This document shows, piece after piece, positions 10,424-20,850 of a DNA stretch of 64,000 bases. Under the pieces are notes generated by a model, which saw only the letters and a list, made by a program, of their open reading frames with translations, was not told where the DNA came from and searched no databases. Position 1 is the stretch's first letter; every line of letters starts with the position of its first letter. Source of the stretch: Pantoea sp. IMH (GTDB lineage Bacteria; Pseudomonadota; Gammaproteobacteria; Enterobacterales; Enterobacteriaceae); NCBI RefSeq assembly GCF_000599885.1, contig NZ_JFGT01000004.1:62001-126000 (forward strand), read 5' to 3'. The position numbers and the translations under genes are program-made.

Positions 10424-10546
10424 TTTTCTAAAATGGTCGGCGAGAGAGGATGATTCCCCTTCGGGCCGTTGCTGAAGCAACGTTGTCTCGCTGCGCTCGG
10501 CTCAAACCTCCTTCGGAGGTTCTCATCCTCTGTGAGCAACAGAGAC

Positions 10547-10571
10547 AAAAAGGCCAGCTCGGAAGCTGGCC
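10547..10571 (-). terminator. tRNA operon terminator (repeat unit 3)
   Basis: The first terminator met after the last intact tRNA-Pro: an 8-bp GGCCAGCT/AGCTGGCC stem and a T5 tract on the minus strand, 10 bp after the CCA end. The other strand has four T, so weak activity in that direction is possible. Confidence 0.88.
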
Positions 10572-10581
10572 TTTTCTAAAA

Positions 10582-10658
10582 TGGTCGGCGAGAGAGGATT
10601 CGAACCTCCGACCCACTGGTCCCAAACCAGTTGCGCTACCAAGCTGCGCTACTCGCCG
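10582..10658 (-). tRNA. proM: tRNA-Pro (TGG), promoter-distal copy
   Basis: 77 nt with encoded CCA. The anticodon loop TTTGGGA gives TGG. Acceptor CGGCGAG pairs with CTCGCCG, and GGTTCGAATCC is the T arm. Identical to the copy at 10737-10813. Last gene of the tRNA operon; its 3' end is the source of the downstream repeats. Confidence 0.97.
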
Positions 10659-10736
10659 AAATCGTACTGCTACTGCTGTTGCTCAGATCCGCAGACCTTA
10701 AGCAGAAAACCCTGCCTCAGCAAGGTTTTGAAAAAG

Positions 10737-10813
10737 TGGTCGGCGAGAGAGGATTCGAACCTCCGACCCACTGGTCCCAAACCAGTTGCGCTACCAAGCT
10801 GCGCTACTCGCCG
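10737..10813 (-). tRNA. proM: tRNA-Pro (TGG), promoter-proximal copy
   Basis: 77 nt, CCA encoded, anticodon TGG, identical over its full length to the copy at 10582-10658. E. coli has one proM at this place, so this is a tandem duplication with a 78-bp spacer. Confidence 0.97.
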
Positions 10814-10841
10814 ACGAGTACATCTCTTACTGCTGATTTTG

Positions 10842-10928
10842 TGGTGCGAAGAGAGGGACTTGAACCCTCACGTCCGTTAAGACACTAACACCTGAAGCTA
10901 GCGCGTCTACCAATTCCGCCACCTTCGC
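10842..10928 (-). tRNA. leuT: tRNA-Leu (CAG)
   Basis: 87 nt with the long variable arm of a class II tRNA and encoded CCA. The anticodon CAG lies within GCTTCAGGTG. It lies between tRNA-His and tRNA-Pro as leuT does in E. coli. Confidence 0.96.
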
Positions 10929-10943
10929 ATACCTGACAAAATC

Positions 10944-11020
10944 TGGGGTGGCTAATGGGACTCGAACCCACGACAACTGGAATCACAATCCAGGGCTCTA
11001 CCAACTGAGCTATAGCCACC
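10944..11020 (-). tRNA. hisR: tRNA-His (GTG)
   Basis: 77 nt. The anticodon GTG lies in GGATTGTGATTCC. Acceptor GGTGGCTA pairs with TAGCCACC, including the extra 5' G typical of tRNA-His. CCA is encoded. Confidence 0.97.
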
Positions 11021-11092
11021 ACCCCTACTACTTTACTGCTTACTTCTTTACTAACGCGGTTATTACCACCGCAGCTCTTGCACACAACTTAA

Positions 11093-11169
<77 letters not shown>

Positions 11170-11190
11170 ATAGCGCCGTTGCGGATGGGC

Positions 11191-11219
11191 ATACTACGGA
11201 TTTGAGCCGATCCTGTCCA
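11191..11219 (-). promoter_or_regulatory. tRNA operon promoter
   Basis: On the minus strand TGGACA (11219-11214) and TAGTAT (11196-11191) are 17 bp apart, followed by a GC-rich discriminator (GCCCATCCGC), as in stringently controlled stable-RNA promoters. The tRNA-Arg 5' end lies 21 bp downstream of the -10. Confidence 0.8.
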
Positions 11220-11348
11220 GTGCTTTTTTCACAAATACACCTGTTTGCTTACGCTTTGTGCGTTCTGTCTGAATCACGTACATTTTGCACAAAATCTGGC
11301 CGAAAAACCCTCACCAGTCAGCCACTATTACTTTGTCTGTTGATGAAA

Positions 11349-12089
11349 TTAAAGATCGCCGCGCAGGTAATAATTGAGAAATTTCAGCAAACTGAGCTGA
11401 CGACTCAGACGCGAAGGCTGCACAATAAGCCGGTAGAGCCATTCAAGGCCCATATTCTGCCAGATCTTGGGGGCGCGCTTAACGTGACCGGTAAACACGT
11501 CGTAGGTGCCGCCTACGCCCATATAAAGCGCATCGGGATACGCCGCCTTGCAATCCTGCATAAGAATCTCCTGCCGCGGCGACCCCATCGCAACAGTGAC
11601 AATTCTGGCTCCGCTGGCGGCAATCTGGGCAAATAGCGCCTCACGTTCGCCAGGGGGAAAGTAACCGTCCTGCGCACCAACGATATTGACGTTCCACTGA
11701 CGGCGAAGCTTATCTGTGGTCTGCTCCAGAATCGCTGGCTGGCCACCGATGAGGAAAACGGGTGTACCTTCACGCCCGGCTCGCGCCATCAGCGCCTCCC
11801 AGAGATCGGCTCCAGCTATCCGGCTAACCTCCGCCTGTGGATACTTTTTCCGGATGGCGCGAACAATACTGATGCCATCCGCATATTTATATTCCGCCGC
11901 GTTAATAAGCTGCTTAATTTCGGGCTGGCTTTCAGTCTTGAGCACTTTTTCTGCATTAATAGCGACCAGCGTACCGGTTTTGAGGGTTTCTCCCTGATAG
12001 AGGTAGTCAAGGAACCCGGCCATATCGCGAAAACCCAGCAGCGTGATACCACGGATCTGATACTGCGGTACTGTGGATGGGGCATCCAT
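11349..12089 (-). CDS. wecG: ECA lipid II synthase WecG (ManNAcA transferase)
   Basis: Transfers N-acetylmannosaminuronic acid from its UDP form to lipid I (GlcNAc-PP-undecaprenol) to make ECA lipid II. It is a GT26 (WecG/TagA/CpsF) enzyme; family segments seen are VAINAEK near the N-terminus, [13 protein letters not shown] and [12 protein letters not shown]. The start at 12089 ([14 protein letters not shown]) gives 246 residues, the E. coli length, and has AAGGA seven bases upstream; an ATG at 12128 lacks this. The C-terminal amphipathic region ([14 protein letters not shown]) is typical of membrane association. Last gene of the wec cluster. Confidence 0.95.
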   Translation of the reverse strand: MDAPSTVPQYQIRGITLLGFRDMAGFLDYLYQGETLKTGTLVAINAEKVLKTESQPEIKQLINAAEYKYADGISIVRAIRKKYPQAEVSRIAGADLWEALMARAGREGTPVFLIGGQPAILEQTTDKLRRQWNVNIVGAQDGYFPPGEREALFAQIAASGARIVTVAMGSPRQEILMQDCKAAYPDALYMGVGGTYDVFTGHVKRAPKIWQNMGLEWLYRLIVQPSRLSRQLSLLKFLNYYLRGDL

Positions 12090-12131
12090 GATCTTTTCCT
12101 TCGGTTCAAATGGAACAATGTGGGCCATCAG

Positions 12132-13493
12132 TCAGCCCTGATAAGTGGGATGTTTTACCGGCAGAGCCTGCGCTGATTTTCTGACACGTACTAATCCTGC
12201 CCGATCAAAAAGCCAGTAAAGCAGCTTGGCGATAATGACCGTTACAGCAAAGATCAGGCAGAAGAACACCACGCGGGAAGCAAAAGCGTCCACCCCTTCC
12301 CTGGCGAGCACAATCATATTGAACACCGCACCGAAGCAGAAGCTTTGCAGAATAGCCGCCTTATAGCGGTTACTTTCCTGCTGGCCTTTTTGGTACAGCC
12401 AGTCGAACCATTTAATAATCAGCCCGACTGCCACCGCGCCCAGCGGAATAAACCAGACGCCGCCCATCACCACCAGCGAGCCGATAATCGTTGGCGAAAT
12501 AGCCAGCCCCGAATGGTTATTCAGCACTTCCCAGGTAAAATAATTTGCGCTGTTCAGCACCAGAGAAGGCCGCTCCGGCCAGAGCCAGCTGGGAATAAAT
12601 ACGTAGAAGTCACGCACTATCGGCGCCAGTCCCTGAAAATCAATTTTGTCATAGTTTTGCAACAGCAGGCCAAGGTTCTCCCAGGGCGAGAAAGTATCGC
12701 GCGTCAGATAGAGAAAAGTATAAAAGGCCTCTGCGCCGCTGACATCCAGGTTATAGCGCCTCAGCGCCAGCCAGAACATCCCGATAACGCCCGCCACGCC
12801 TGCCGACGCCAGCATCCACAACGTTATCCAGCCACGGATGATGCCAATGAACAGAAACAGGGCAAAAGCGATAATAATATTGGCCCGCGTCCCGCCCACG
12901 ATCATATAGGTTAACAGGCCGAAACTTACGGTAGCGACCAGAAATAACAGCCAGTTGCGGAAGCTTTGGTTGAGGAAGTAGACCACCAGCATGGCGGGAA
13001 TAAAGAAATAGAAAAAGCGCTTAAGCGCGACGCCAGACACCTCTGCGGAGAAGATCTGACTGTAGCTGTGCAGCTTAAACAGCAGGAAACCATTATGCAG
13101 AAAAAACACCAGCACAGTTCCCAGCGCGATCAGCATCAATATTCCCCATGTCAGATGCAACTCCACCCGGTTTATGGTGAAAACCGGACGCGTCGGCGCC
13201 GCTGACGAAGCCCTGAGACGGGTTTTATAACTCACATAATAAATGACGTAGAAGCCGGTGGCGGACAGCAACGCCTGAAGGAGGTATTCCGGCGGCACAA
13301 CCTGCACATCAAAGCCAAATACCAGCGTACAGGTCAGCGGAAAACCAAAGTAAAACGTCAGTAAAAAAAGCAGCGAAAAGAAGACGTTAAAATTAAATTT
13401 TACCCGGCGAAATTCGCGCCAGGTCAGCGTCAGGATAATCCCCAGCGAAACAAGATAGACCACCAGCAAACCAGCAAAATCGGCCATTGTCAT
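12132..13493 (-). CDS. wzyE: ECA polymerase WzyE
   Basis: Joins ECA trisaccharide repeats in the periplasm, working with the chain-length regulator WzzE. The 453-residue protein is almost wholly hydrophobic, with about 11-12 membrane segments, and carries the family segment [19 protein letters not shown] near the N-terminus. A GGAGAG lies five bases before the ATG at 13493; a second in-frame ATG lies two codons later. It overlaps wecF by four bases. The small wecG start follows closely. Confidence 0.95.
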   Translation of the reverse strand: MTMADFAGLLVVYLVSLGIILTLTWREFRRVKFNFNVFFSLLFLLTFYFGFPLTCTLVFGFDVQVVPPEYLLQALLSATGFYVIYYVSYKTRLRASSAAPTRPVFTINRVELHLTWGILMLIALGTVLVFFLHNGFLLFKLHSYSQIFSAEVSGVALKRFFYFFIPAMLVVYFLNQSFRNWLLFLVATVSFGLLTYMIVGGTRANIIIAFALFLFIGIIRGWITLWMLASAGVAGVIGMFWLALRRYNLDVSGAEAFYTFLYLTRDTFSPWENLGLLLQNYDKIDFQGLAPIVRDFYVFIPSWLWPERPSLVLNSANYFTWEVLNNHSGLAISPTIIGSLVVMGGVWFIPLGAVAVGLIIKWFDWLYQKGQQESNRYKAAILQSFCFGAVFNMIVLAREGVDAFASRVVFFCLIFAVTVIIAKLLYWLFDRAGLVRVRKSAQALPVKHPTYQG

Positions 13494-14563
13494 CGCCTCT
13501 CTCCTTCAGCCAGCTCGAGCGCCTGCTTCCAGCCGTCAACATAGGCGGGATCGAAAAACGCAATCGCTGTTTTATCCAGCAACGTCATTTGCCGGCGGGT
13601 CTCTTCCACAAGCTGGGGGTTCAGTTCATCACCGGCAAACAGCACCGGGACATTCTGCCCGGCCAAATCGTGCCAGAATGGATTTTTGCGGTTCACCACA
13701 AAGGGGATATTAGCCTGAATCAGCAGGCAAAGCGTGCCGATGCCCTGCTGCCGCTCGAAGATAAAATAGCCTAAATCGCAGCGGACGAGCAGCGCTAAGT
13801 AGTCCGTAAATTCAAGTTTATCACTGAGGATATGCAGCTGACCGGTGGGAAAAAGCTTTTCGCCCATTTCCCGTACCTGCTGAATATAAGCCTCATTACC
13901 CGGCGGGTAGCCCATCGGCACAATTACAGAGACTGTATCGCCAAACTGCAGATGAATATCCTTCAGCGCCTGAATATGGCGATTACTGGCATCCCCTGAG
14001 TTCCCTACAAGAATCGTCAGTCCGGTGCTTTTCTGCCTCGGCGGCAGCGCCGTCTTTGCCATACGGGTAGGAAAATAGAGTAATGATGCCGGTAGATCCG
14101 GATGCCGCCGATGCAGATGGACAATATCGCCAAGGGTGGCGAATACGTGCCCCACACGCTTTTGCGCCAGGCGACGCATCAGATAGAACAGCCGGAAACG
14201 CAGGCCGCTGCCCGCTTCATAGAGATCGGCGCCCCATATGTGCCAGTAAAACTGTGTTGGAAGGATTTTTCCGGTCAACACCGCCAGCCACAGGGCGGGA
14301 TTGAACTGCCCGTGAAAAAAGAAACGGGTTTGCCGGTCCTGCTTTGCGCGTGCCGTTACCGCCCGGGCGATGTCACGCTTGTCCGAAAAATGGCGGATAG
14401 CCAGCGCATCAAATTCGGTGTCTGCTGGCATCTCGCCAACAATCCAGAACTGACGCGGCACCTGAGTGGGGATCGCTTCAGAGAGTACTTCGTTAAAAAA
14501 GCGCAGTACGGTCTGATTATGGTGTGGAATGGGCGAACCCAGAACGTGAATCAATGTGATCAT
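13490..14563 (-). CDS. wecF: TDP-Fuc4NAc:lipid II transferase WecF
   Basis: Adds the third ECA sugar, 4-acetamido-4,6-dideoxygalactose (Fuc4NAc), to lipid II to form lipid III on the cytoplasmic face. It is a GT56 enzyme of 357 residues. The N-terminus [20 protein letters not shown] and segments [22 protein letters not shown] and [18 protein letters not shown] match the family. It overlaps both neighbours by four bases (wzxE upstream, wzyE downstream). Confidence 0.96.
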   Translation of the reverse strand: MITLIHVLGSPIPHHNQTVLRFFNEVLSEAIPTQVPRQFWIVGEMPADTEFDALAIRHFSDKRDIARAVTARAKQDRQTRFFFHGQFNPALWLAVLTGKILPTQFYWHIWGADLYEAGSGLRFRLFYLMRRLAQKRVGHVFATLGDIVHLHRRHPDLPASLLYFPTRMAKTALPPRQKSTGLTILVGNSGDASNRHIQALKDIHLQFGDTVSVIVPMGYPPGNEAYIQQVREMGEKLFPTGQLHILSDKLEFTDYLALLVRCDLGYFIFERQQGIGTLCLLIQANIPFVVNRKNPFWHDLAGQNVPVLFAGDELNPQLVEETRRQMTLLDKTAIAFFDPAYVDGWKQALELAEGERR

Positions 14564-15810
14564 TTTTTTCTACGATAGAGAAGAAATACGCCGGTACAGA
14601 GCGTGAAATAAACCATGTATGTCGCCATATAGGCCTGCGCCGCCCCGGTCGCGCCGTGCAGCGGGATCAGCCAGTGGGCGAACGCCGTCAACAGGATGAA
14701 CTGGCTCACCTCCGTCAGGATGTAGAAGCGCAGCGAGGCTTTGGCAATCACCAGATAGCCGAACACATAGGCGCCCACTTTGAACACGTCGCCGGTCAGC
14801 TGCCAGACAAACAGATCGCGCATCCCGTAAAACTGGCTGGAGAACAGCAGCCAGATGGCCAGATCCCTCAGCAGCCATACGGTGAAACTGACGGCCGCGA
14901 CGGCGGGCAGTACAAAGCTCAGCGAACGGAAGATTTCCCGGGAGATCGCCTGTTTGCTGGTGAGGCGGGAAAGCGTCGGCAGTAGATAAACGCTGAAGGA
15001 GGCGGTGATGAATTGCAGATAGGCATCGGAAATGCTGGTCACCCCCTGCCACAGGCCGACCTGCTCCCAGCCATCATGTTCTGCCAGCAGGTTACGCATC
15101 ATGATCCACGCGATGGGTAAAGTCACCGAGGTGATCAGCGCCATCAGGGTGAATTTGCTCAGGTTACGCGCGATCTCGCCATCCCAGGCGGGCTTAAGAT
15201 AATGCAGCGGCAGATGCTCACGCTTCGCCAGCATAAGAAACGCCGGTACCACGACCAGCGCGGGCACCATCGCCAGCCCGACCAGCGCACCGCTGTAGCC
15301 ACCCAGCCAGTAGCAGATAAACCATGCGGCTACCCCCGCCAGACTGCCGATAATCAGCGCCAGCGCGTTTCCGCGCGCATCGCGAAAGCCTTTGATAATC
15401 GCCAGCGAAAAGTTAGCCAGCGCGATACCGATCTGCAAAAACGCCACTATTCTGACCACGTTCTGATAGCGGTCGTGGCCGAATAACCCAATGCTGATGG
15501 GTCCGGCAAACAGCAAAAAAATCACGGCGAGCAGCGCTGAACACCCCAGCACCATCGCGGAAGCGGTCCCGGTTACTGCCCTCAGGGACTGAGGCTGCTG
15601 CTGAAACTCCGCAACGTATTTCGTCACGCCGTTGAAGATACCGGCGCCTGCCAGCACCCCCAGCACGGTAACTAACTGCCGGAAATTACCTGCCTGACCG
15701 ACGCCGGTCGGCCCGAACGCCACCGCCAGCATTTTAACCACCAGCAGCCCGGCAACGATTTTGACCAGTGTGGACGCAGCCGTCCACACTGAAGCTTTAG
15801 CCAGCGACAT
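14560..15810 (-). CDS. wzxE: ECA lipid III flippase WzxE
   Basis: Moves undecaprenyl-PP-linked ECA trisaccharide across the inner membrane. It has 416 residues with about 12 membrane segments and the polysaccharide-transporter (MOP superfamily) N-terminus [21 protein letters not shown]. It sits between wecE (1-bp gap) and wecF (4-bp overlap). Its identity as the ECA flippase rather than an O-antigen Wzx rests on this position and the close match to E. coli WzxE at both ends. Confidence 0.95.
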   Translation of the reverse strand: MSLAKASVWTAASTLVKIVAGLLVVKMLAVAFGPTGVGQAGNFRQLVTVLGVLAGAGIFNGVTKYVAEFQQQPQSLRAVTGTASAMVLGCSALLAVIFLLFAGPISIGLFGHDRYQNVVRIVAFLQIGIALANFSLAIIKGFRDARGNALALIIGSLAGVAAWFICYWLGGYSGALVGLAMVPALVVVPAFLMLAKREHLPLHYLKPAWDGEIARNLSKFTLMALITSVTLPIAWIMMRNLLAEHDGWEQVGLWQGVTSISDAYLQFITASFSVYLLPTLSRLTSKQAISREIFRSLSFVLPAVAAVSFTVWLLRDLAIWLLFSSQFYGMRDLFVWQLTGDVFKVGAYVFGYLVIAKASLRFYILTEVSQFILLTAFAHWLIPLHGATGAAQAYMATYMVYFTLCTGVFLLYRRKK

Positions 15811-15811
15811 A

Positions 15812-16942
15812 TCAGGAGAAATAGCTCAGCAACGAATGGATTATCGTCGTCTGATCATCATCAGAAAGATTGTAAAACAGGGGCAGCCGCAGCAGTCGCT
15901 CGCTTTCCGCCTGGGTATAGCGATCCTCACCGTGGAAGCGCCCAAAGCGCTCGCCAGCCGGTGAAGAGTGCAGCGGAATATAGTGGAAAACGGCAAGGAT
16001 CTCCGCTTCCTTCAGCCACTCTATCAAGCTGCTGCGATCTTCATTGTCTCGCAGCTTAATATAAAACATATGCGCATTATGCTGACAGTCAGGCGGGAAG
16101 GAAGGCAGTGTGATCCTGCCGCTGGCAGCAACAGGCTTTAAGGCATCGTAGTAGCGCTGCCATAGCTGAAGACGGCGCCCGTTAATAACCTCCGCCGCTT
16201 CCAGCTGTGCCCAGAGATAGGCGGCTTGCAGATCTGACATCAGATAGCTTGAACCGATATCCCGCCAGGTATATTTATCCACCTGCCCGCGAAAGAACTG
16301 GCTGCGATTGGTGCCTTTCTCACGAATGATCTCCGCCCGCTCCACCAGCGCCGGATCGTTAATCAGCGTGGCTCCACCTTCCCCGCCTGCCGTGTAGTTT
16401 TTCGTTTCGTGAAAGCTGAAGCAGCCGATATGTCCGATGGTGCCCAGCGCCCTGCCTTTGTAGCCCGACATCACGCCCTGTGCGGCATCCTCAATAACAT
16501 ATAATTTATGCTTATCCGCGATAGCCATAATGCTATCCATATCACAGGCGACGCCGGCGTAGTGTACAGGCACGATGGCTCTGGTTTTGTCCGTGATCGC
16601 CGCCTCAATCAGGCTTTCATCCATATTGAGCGTATCGGGACGGATATCGACAAAAACAATGGTGGCGCCGCGCAGCACAAAAGCATTTGCCGTAGAGACA
16701 AAGGTGTAGCTCGGCATTATCACTTCATCGCCGGGCTGAATGTCGATCAGTATCGCCGCCATTTCCAGCGAGGCGGTGCAGGATGGTGTCAGCAGCACTT
16801 TCTGGCTACCGAAGCGGTTTTCCATCCACTGCTGGCAGCGCCGGGTAAATCCGCCGTCGCCGCAGAGTTTGCCGCTGCCCATTGCCGACTGCATGTATTC
16901 AAGTTCGGTTCCCACGATCGGTGGGGCGTTAAACGGGATCAT
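15812..16942 (-). CDS. wecE: TDP-4-oxo-6-deoxy-D-glucose transaminase WecE
   Basis: A PLP-dependent sugar aminotransferase that makes TDP-4-amino-4,6-dideoxy-D-galactose from the RffG product, using glutamate. It has 376 residues in the DegT/DnrJ/EryC1 fold. The Schiff-base Lys lies in SFHETKNYTAGGEGG near residue 181, and PSYTFVSTANAFVLRGA and EDAAQG motifs are intact. It follows wecD after four bases. Confidence 0.96.
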   Translation of the reverse strand: MIPFNAPPIVGTELEYMQSAMGSGKLCGDGGFTRRCQQWMENRFGSQKVLLTPSCTASLEMAAILIDIQPGDEVIMPSYTFVSTANAFVLRGATIVFVDIRPDTLNMDESLIEAAITDKTRAIVPVHYAGVACDMDSIMAIADKHKLYVIEDAAQGVMSGYKGRALGTIGHIGCFSFHETKNYTAGGEGGATLINDPALVERAEIIREKGTNRSQFFRGQVDKYTWRDIGSSYLMSDLQAAYLWAQLEAAEVINGRRLQLWQRYYDALKPVAASGRITLPSFPPDCQHNAHMFYIKLRDNEDRSSLIEWLKEAEILAVFHYIPLHSSPAGERFGRFHGEDRYTQAESERLLRLPLFYNLSDDDQTTIIHSLLSYFS

Positions 16943-16946
16943 AATG

Positions 16947-17639
16947 TCACCTGTAAAGCCACCAGGCGGTGCGTTCTATCACACCGCCGCAGCGTTGATA
17001 AAGTCGGAGTGCCGGCAGGTTACTCAGCTGCGTGGCAACATGGAGGCGTGTAAGCCGGCGCGCACGGCACCAGTCGGAAGCCGCCGCCAGTAATCGCTGT
17101 CCCACACCCAGCCCCTGCGAGGCGGGCAGTGTTGCCAGCAGCCCCACCCTTGCGCTGCCGTCGGACAGCTCGCGCAACGAAATAAATCCCTGCATATTAC
17201 CGGCGTCATCCACGGCGAGCAGGCATTGATGATCAAACGTGCCCAGAACCGCATTCTCTATCCAGCGCGCGTAAAACCGGCTGCTTTCACCCGGCTTATA
17301 CCAGGGTGAACGAAACCGGCTCCAGGCAAAGGCTTCCCCCGCCGCGCTTCGCAGAGCGGGAATATGTTCAGCCCGCGCGATGCGGATGCCTGCGGGACGA
17401 GATGCGGCATCAATTCCCATGACAAAATCCGCCTCGCCTTCCACCAGGCGAAAGCCCAGCGCGCCAAGCTCATCCAGCTCCGCCGTCTGCTGAGAGAGCA
17501 GTTTGGCCTGCACGATGTCATAAGCGTGAAAGTCAGCCTGATGCAGAGGCCGATCGCCTGAAAAGTCGAGCAGCCCGACTTTCAGGTTAAAAAATTCACT
17601 CTCCCATTGCAGGGAGTTAATACTGGCGTGGACGGGCAT
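16947..17639 (-). CDS. wecD: TDP-fucosamine acetyltransferase WecD
   Basis: Acetylates the WecE product to TDP-Fuc4NAc using acetyl-CoA. It has 230 residues with a C-terminal GNAT domain; the acetyl-CoA loop reads [10 protein letters not shown] and the C-terminus ERTAWWLYR matches the family. The start [17 protein letters not shown] aligns with E. coli WecD and places the ATG 23 bp inside the 3' end of rffH, an unusually long overlap for this operon. Confidence 0.94.
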   Translation of the reverse strand: MPVHASINSLQWESEFFNLKVGLLDFSGDRPLHQADFHAYDIVQAKLLSQQTAELDELGALGFRLVEGEADFVMGIDAASRPAGIRIARAEHIPALRSAAGEAFAWSRFRSPWYKPGESSRFYARWIENAVLGTFDHQCLLAVDDAGNMQGFISLRELSDGSARVGLLATLPASQGLGVGQRLLAAASDWCRARRLTRLHVATQLSNLPALRLYQRCGGVIERTAWWLYR

Positions 17640-18498
17640 TTAGCAGATCTACCAGATAGTGGCCGTAGCCGGTTTTGGCCAGCGCCTGGGCTGAACGACG
17701 CACGTCCTCATCCGACAGCCAGCCATTACGCCAGCCGATCTCTTCCAGACAGGCAATTTTAAATCCCTGACGTTTTTCCACGGTTTGCACAAAGGTGCTG
17801 GCTTCAATCAGGCTGTCGTGAGTACCGGTATCAAGCCAGGCAAATCCGCGCCCCAGTAGCTGGACGTTCAGCTCGCCTTTTTCCAGGTACATCTGATTGA
17901 TGCTGGTGATCTCAAGCTCGCCGCGCACAGAAGGCTGAACGCGCTTTGCAAAATCCACCACCTGGTTATCATAAAAATAGAGTCCGGTAACCGCCCAGCG
18001 GGATTTTGGCGCTTCCGGTTTTTCTTCAATAGAGAGGGCGCGGAACGCATCGTCAAATTCCACCACGCCGAAACGTTCGGGATCCATAACCTGATAGCCA
18101 AAGACCGTTGCACCCTGATTTTGCGCGGCAACCTGCCTGAGCTTAGGACTGAATCCCTGCCCAAAGAAGATGTTATCGCCGAGTACCAGGCAGCAGCTTT
18201 CCCCGTTAAGAAAAGCTTCACCGATGATAAAAGCCTGGGCAAGGCCGTCCGGCTGCTCCTGCACGGCGTAGGTGAGCTGGATACCAAACTCGTCACCGTT
18301 GCCCAGAAGGCGCTGGAAATGCGGCTTATCTTCCGGCGTAGTGATAATCAGGATATCGCGGATCCCCGCCAGCATCAGTACCGACAGCGGATAGTAAATC
18401 ATCGGCTTATCGTAAACCGGCAGCAGCTGTTTCGAGATTCCCCGCGTGATGGGATAGAGGCGCGTGCCCGATCCCCCGGCCAATATAATACCTTTCAT
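17617..18498 (-). CDS. rffH: Glucose-1-phosphate thymidylyltransferase (ECA)
   Basis: Makes dTDP-glucose from glucose-1-phosphate and dTTP, the first step toward Fuc4NAc. It has 293 residues; the N-terminal nucleotide-binding motif is [11 protein letters not shown] with [17 protein letters not shown] after it. It is a paralogue of rmlA, assigned to ECA by its place between rffG and wecD. Its last 23 bp also encode the start of wecD. Confidence 0.95.
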   Translation of the reverse strand: MKGIILAGGSGTRLYPITRGISKQLLPVYDKPMIYYPLSVLMLAGIRDILIITTPEDKPHFQRLLGNGDEFGIQLTYAVQEQPDGLAQAFIIGEAFLNGESCCLVLGDNIFFGQGFSPKLRQVAAQNQGATVFGYQVMDPERFGVVEFDDAFRALSIEEKPEAPKSRWAVTGLYFYDNQVVDFAKRVQPSVRGELEITSINQMYLEKGELNVQLLGRGFAWLDTGTHDSLIEASTFVQTVEKRQGFKIACLEEIGWRNGWLSDEDVRRSAQALAKTGYGHYLVDLLNARPRQY

Positions 18499-18523
18499 CT
18501 TTTGCTCCCGGATACGCAGTCGA

Positions 18524-19591
18524 TCATAGCGATAACCCTAAACGTTCACCCTGATAGCTGCCGTCGAGTATGCCTTGCCACCAGGGGCGGTTGGCCAGAT
18601 ACCAGCTGACCGTTTTGCGCATACCTGACTCAAACGTTTCCTGTGGCCGCCAGCCCAGCTCACGTTCGATTTTTCCGGCATCAATCGCATAACGGCGATC
18701 GTGACCGGGCCTGTCGGCAACGAACTGAATAAGGTCGCGAAAATGGGCGATGCCCGCCGGTTTGCTCTCCGCCAGCTCATCAAGCAGATCGCAGATAGTC
18801 TCCACGACCTCCAGATTACGGCGTTCGTTATGCCCACCGATATTATAGGTTTCACCCGGTTTCCCTTCTCTGGCGACCAGATAGAGGGCGGCGGCGTGAT
18901 CTTCAACATAAAGCCAGTCGCGGATCTGCGCGCCATCGCCATACACCGGCAGCGGTTTCCCGGCCAGGGCGTTGATAATCATCAGCGGGATCAGTTTTTC
19001 CGGGAAATGGTAAGGCCCATAGTTGTTTGAACAATTTGTCACCACAACCGGCAGGCCATAGGTGCGTTGCCAGGCGCGGACAAGGTGGTCGCTGCTGGCT
19101 TTGGTCGCCGAATAGGGGCTGCTGGGTGCGTAAGGTGTGGTTTCAACGAAAAAGTCAGTGTCGTTTTCCAGATCGCCAAAGACTTCATCCGTCGAGATAT
19201 GGTGAAAGCGAAACGCGGCTTTTTCTGCCTCCGGCAGGGTTGCCCGGTAATGGCGGGAGGCTTCCAGCATCATATAGGTGCCGATGATATTCGTCTCGAC
19301 AAAGGCTATCGGCCCGTCGATGGAGCGATCAACATGGCTTTCCGCAGCCAGATGCATGATGAGATCGGGCCGGTAGCCCGTTATCGCCCGATCGACAGCG
19401 GCACGATCGCAGATATCCACTTTTTCAAAGGCAAACCGGGGGTTGTCGGCCACGCTGGCAAGAGAGGTCAGGTTGCCGGCATAGGTCAGTTTGTCGAGCA
19501 CCAGCACCGAATCATCAGTGGTGTTGAGAATATGCCGCACGACGGCGGAACCGATAAAACCGGCGCCTCCCGTGACCAGAACGCGTTTCAT
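18524..19591 (-). CDS. rffG: dTDP-glucose 4,6-dehydratase (ECA)
   Basis: Converts dTDP-glucose to dTDP-4-keto-6-deoxyglucose, using bound NAD. It has 355 residues of the extended SDR family: [14 protein letters not shown] at the N-terminus, the STDEVFGD segment and the catalytic [12 protein letters not shown]. It is a paralogue of rmlB, placed in the ECA pathway by context. Overlaps wecC by four bases. Confidence 0.96.
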   Translation of the reverse strand: MKRVLVTGGAGFIGSAVVRHILNTTDDSVLVLDKLTYAGNLTSLASVADNPRFAFEKVDICDRAAVDRAITGYRPDLIMHLAAESHVDRSIDGPIAFVETNIIGTYMMLEASRHYRATLPEAEKAAFRFHHISTDEVFGDLENDTDFFVETTPYAPSSPYSATKASSDHLVRAWQRTYGLPVVVTNCSNNYGPYHFPEKLIPLMIINALAGKPLPVYGDGAQIRDWLYVEDHAAALYLVAREGKPGETYNIGGHNERRNLEVVETICDLLDELAESKPAGIAHFRDLIQFVADRPGHDRRYAIDAGKIERELGWRPQETFESGMRKTVSWYLANRPWWQGILDGSYQGERLGLSL

Positions 19592-20850
19592 CGCCAGACT
19601 CCCTTGGTATCAACGATCCACTGCGACGTTATGTGCGTTACGTCTACCGCTTTGAACGGGGTATGATCCACCAGCATGACCAGTACATCAGCCTGCTGTA
19701 ATGCAGTCTCCAGTGGCACCAGCGACGCTTTACCCGCCAGCGCGGGAGGAAGCTGATTAATATTCGGCTCAACGACCAGCGTCTGGCCGGGATGCCAGCC
19801 GATAATCATGCTGGTCACATCCATTGCCGGACTTTCGCGCAGATCATCAATATCAGGTTTGAACGCCAGCCCAAAACAGGCGATTTTCAGTTCGCTGGCG
19901 CGTTTATCGCTGTTCGCCAGACAGTCGGCCAGCGCTTTTTTCACCTGCTCAAGCACCCAGTGAGGCTTGCCGTCGTTGACTTCACGCGCGGTGCGGATCA
20001 GACGGGCCTGTACCGGATTTTGCGCCACGATAAACCAGGGGTCGACGGCAATGCAGTGGCCGCCAACGCCAGGACCAGGCTGCAGGATATTTACGCGGGG
20101 ATGACGGTTGGCGAGGGCTATCAGCTCCCAGACATTAATCCCCTGATCGGCGCAGATAAGCGACAATTCGTTGGCGAAGGCGATGTTGACGTCGCGAAAG
20201 CTGTTCTCGGTGAGCTTGCACATCTCCGCCGTGCGGGCGTTAGTGGTGACGCATTCGCCTTTCAGGAAAATCCTGTACAGATCGCAGGCCAGGGCAGCAC
20301 TGGTGGATGTCATGCCGCCAATGACCCGATCATTGGTCACCAGTTCTTCCATCACCTTGCCCGGCAGGACACGTTCCGGGCAGTAGGCGATATGGATATC
20401 GGCCTCATCGCCTGCCTGTTGGGGAAACGTCAGATCGGGTCTTGCCGCCGCCAGCCATCCGGCCATCAGCTCGGTGGCGCCTACCGGCGAGGTTGACTCA
20501 AGGATCACTAAGTCGCCGCGTTTCAATACGGGCGCAATCGATCCCGCTGCCGCCTTAACCCATGTCAGGTCCGGCTGGTGATCGTCTTTAAACGGCGTGG
20601 GAACTGCAATCAGAAAGGCATCGGCAGGTTCAGGCTGCGTTGCCGCCCGCAGAAAGCCCTGCTCAACCGCCTTTTTCACGACCCTGTCCAGATCGGGTTC
20701 GACGATGTGAATTTCACCGCGGTTGATGGTTTCCACGGCGTGGGCATTAATATCGATGCCCACCACTTTTTTCTGGCGGGAAGCAAAGGCGGCGGCAGTC
20801 GGCAGGCCGATATAGCCCAGGCCGATCACAGAAATAGTGTTAAAAGTCAT
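19588..20850 (-). CDS. wecC: UDP-ManNAc dehydrogenase WecC
   Basis: Oxidises UDP-ManNAc to UDP-ManNAcA with two NAD, supplying the WecG substrate. It has 420 residues in the UDP-glucose/GDP-mannose dehydrogenase fold: N-terminal Rossmann [14 protein letters not shown], catalytic Cys in [15 protein letters not shown] and the central [15 protein letters not shown]. Overlaps wecB and rffG by four bases each. Confidence 0.96.
   Translation of the reverse strand: MTFNTISVIGLGYIGLPTAAAFASRQKKVVGIDINAHAVETINRGEIHIVEPDLDRVVKKAVEQGFLRAATQPEPADAFLIAVPTPFKDDHQPDLTWVKAAAGSIAPVLKRGDLVILESTSPVGATELMAGWLAAARPDLTFPQQAGDEADIHIAYCPERVLPGKVMEELVTNDRVIGGMTSTSAALACDLYRIFLKGECVTTNARTAEMCKLTENSFRDVNIAFANELSLICADQGINVWELIALANRHPRVNILQPGPGVGGHCIAVDPWFIVAQNPVQARLIRTAREVNDGKPHWVLEQVKKALADCLANSDKRASELKIACFGLAFKPDIDDLRESPAMDVTSMIIGWHPGQTLVVEPNINQLPPALAGKASLVPLETALQQADVLVMLVDHTPFKAVDVTHITSQWIVDTKGVWR

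Larger units (their letters stand above)
10178..10600 (-). repeat. Tandem 148-bp repeats carrying the tRNA-Pro 3' end and a terminator
   Basis: Three tandem units start at 10178, 10326 and 10474, with a period of exactly 148 bp. Units 1 and 2 are identical; unit 3 differs by one base (T at 10497) and runs into the intact tRNA-Pro gene. Read in the tRNA direction (minus), each unit starts with the last 18 nt of tRNA-Pro (ATCCTCTCTCGCCGACCA), followed by a terminator hairpin, a short AACCTCC/GGAGGTT hairpin, a CGTTGCT/AGCAACG hairpin and a small CCC/GGG loop. The layout recalls the rtT repeats after E. coli tyrT, which also start with the 3' end of a tRNA. The open frames crossing the array are by-products of repetition, since 148 is not a multiple of three. 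Confidence 0.93.

Noticed and set aside
10178..10473. Truncated tRNA-Pro pseudogenes as separate features
   Set aside because: Only 18 nt of the tRNA remain in units 1 and 2, which is too little for a tRNA pseudogene; they are described as part of the repeat.
10178..10600. CRISPR-like array
   Set aside because: The repeats are contiguous 148-bp units with no unique spacers and contain tRNA ends and terminators; no cas gene is near.
9994..10625. Small proteins encoded on the minus strand across the repeats
   Set aside because: The open frames are copied by the repeat and shift frame because 148 is not divisible by three. They lack ribosome sites and cross terminators and tRNA ends.
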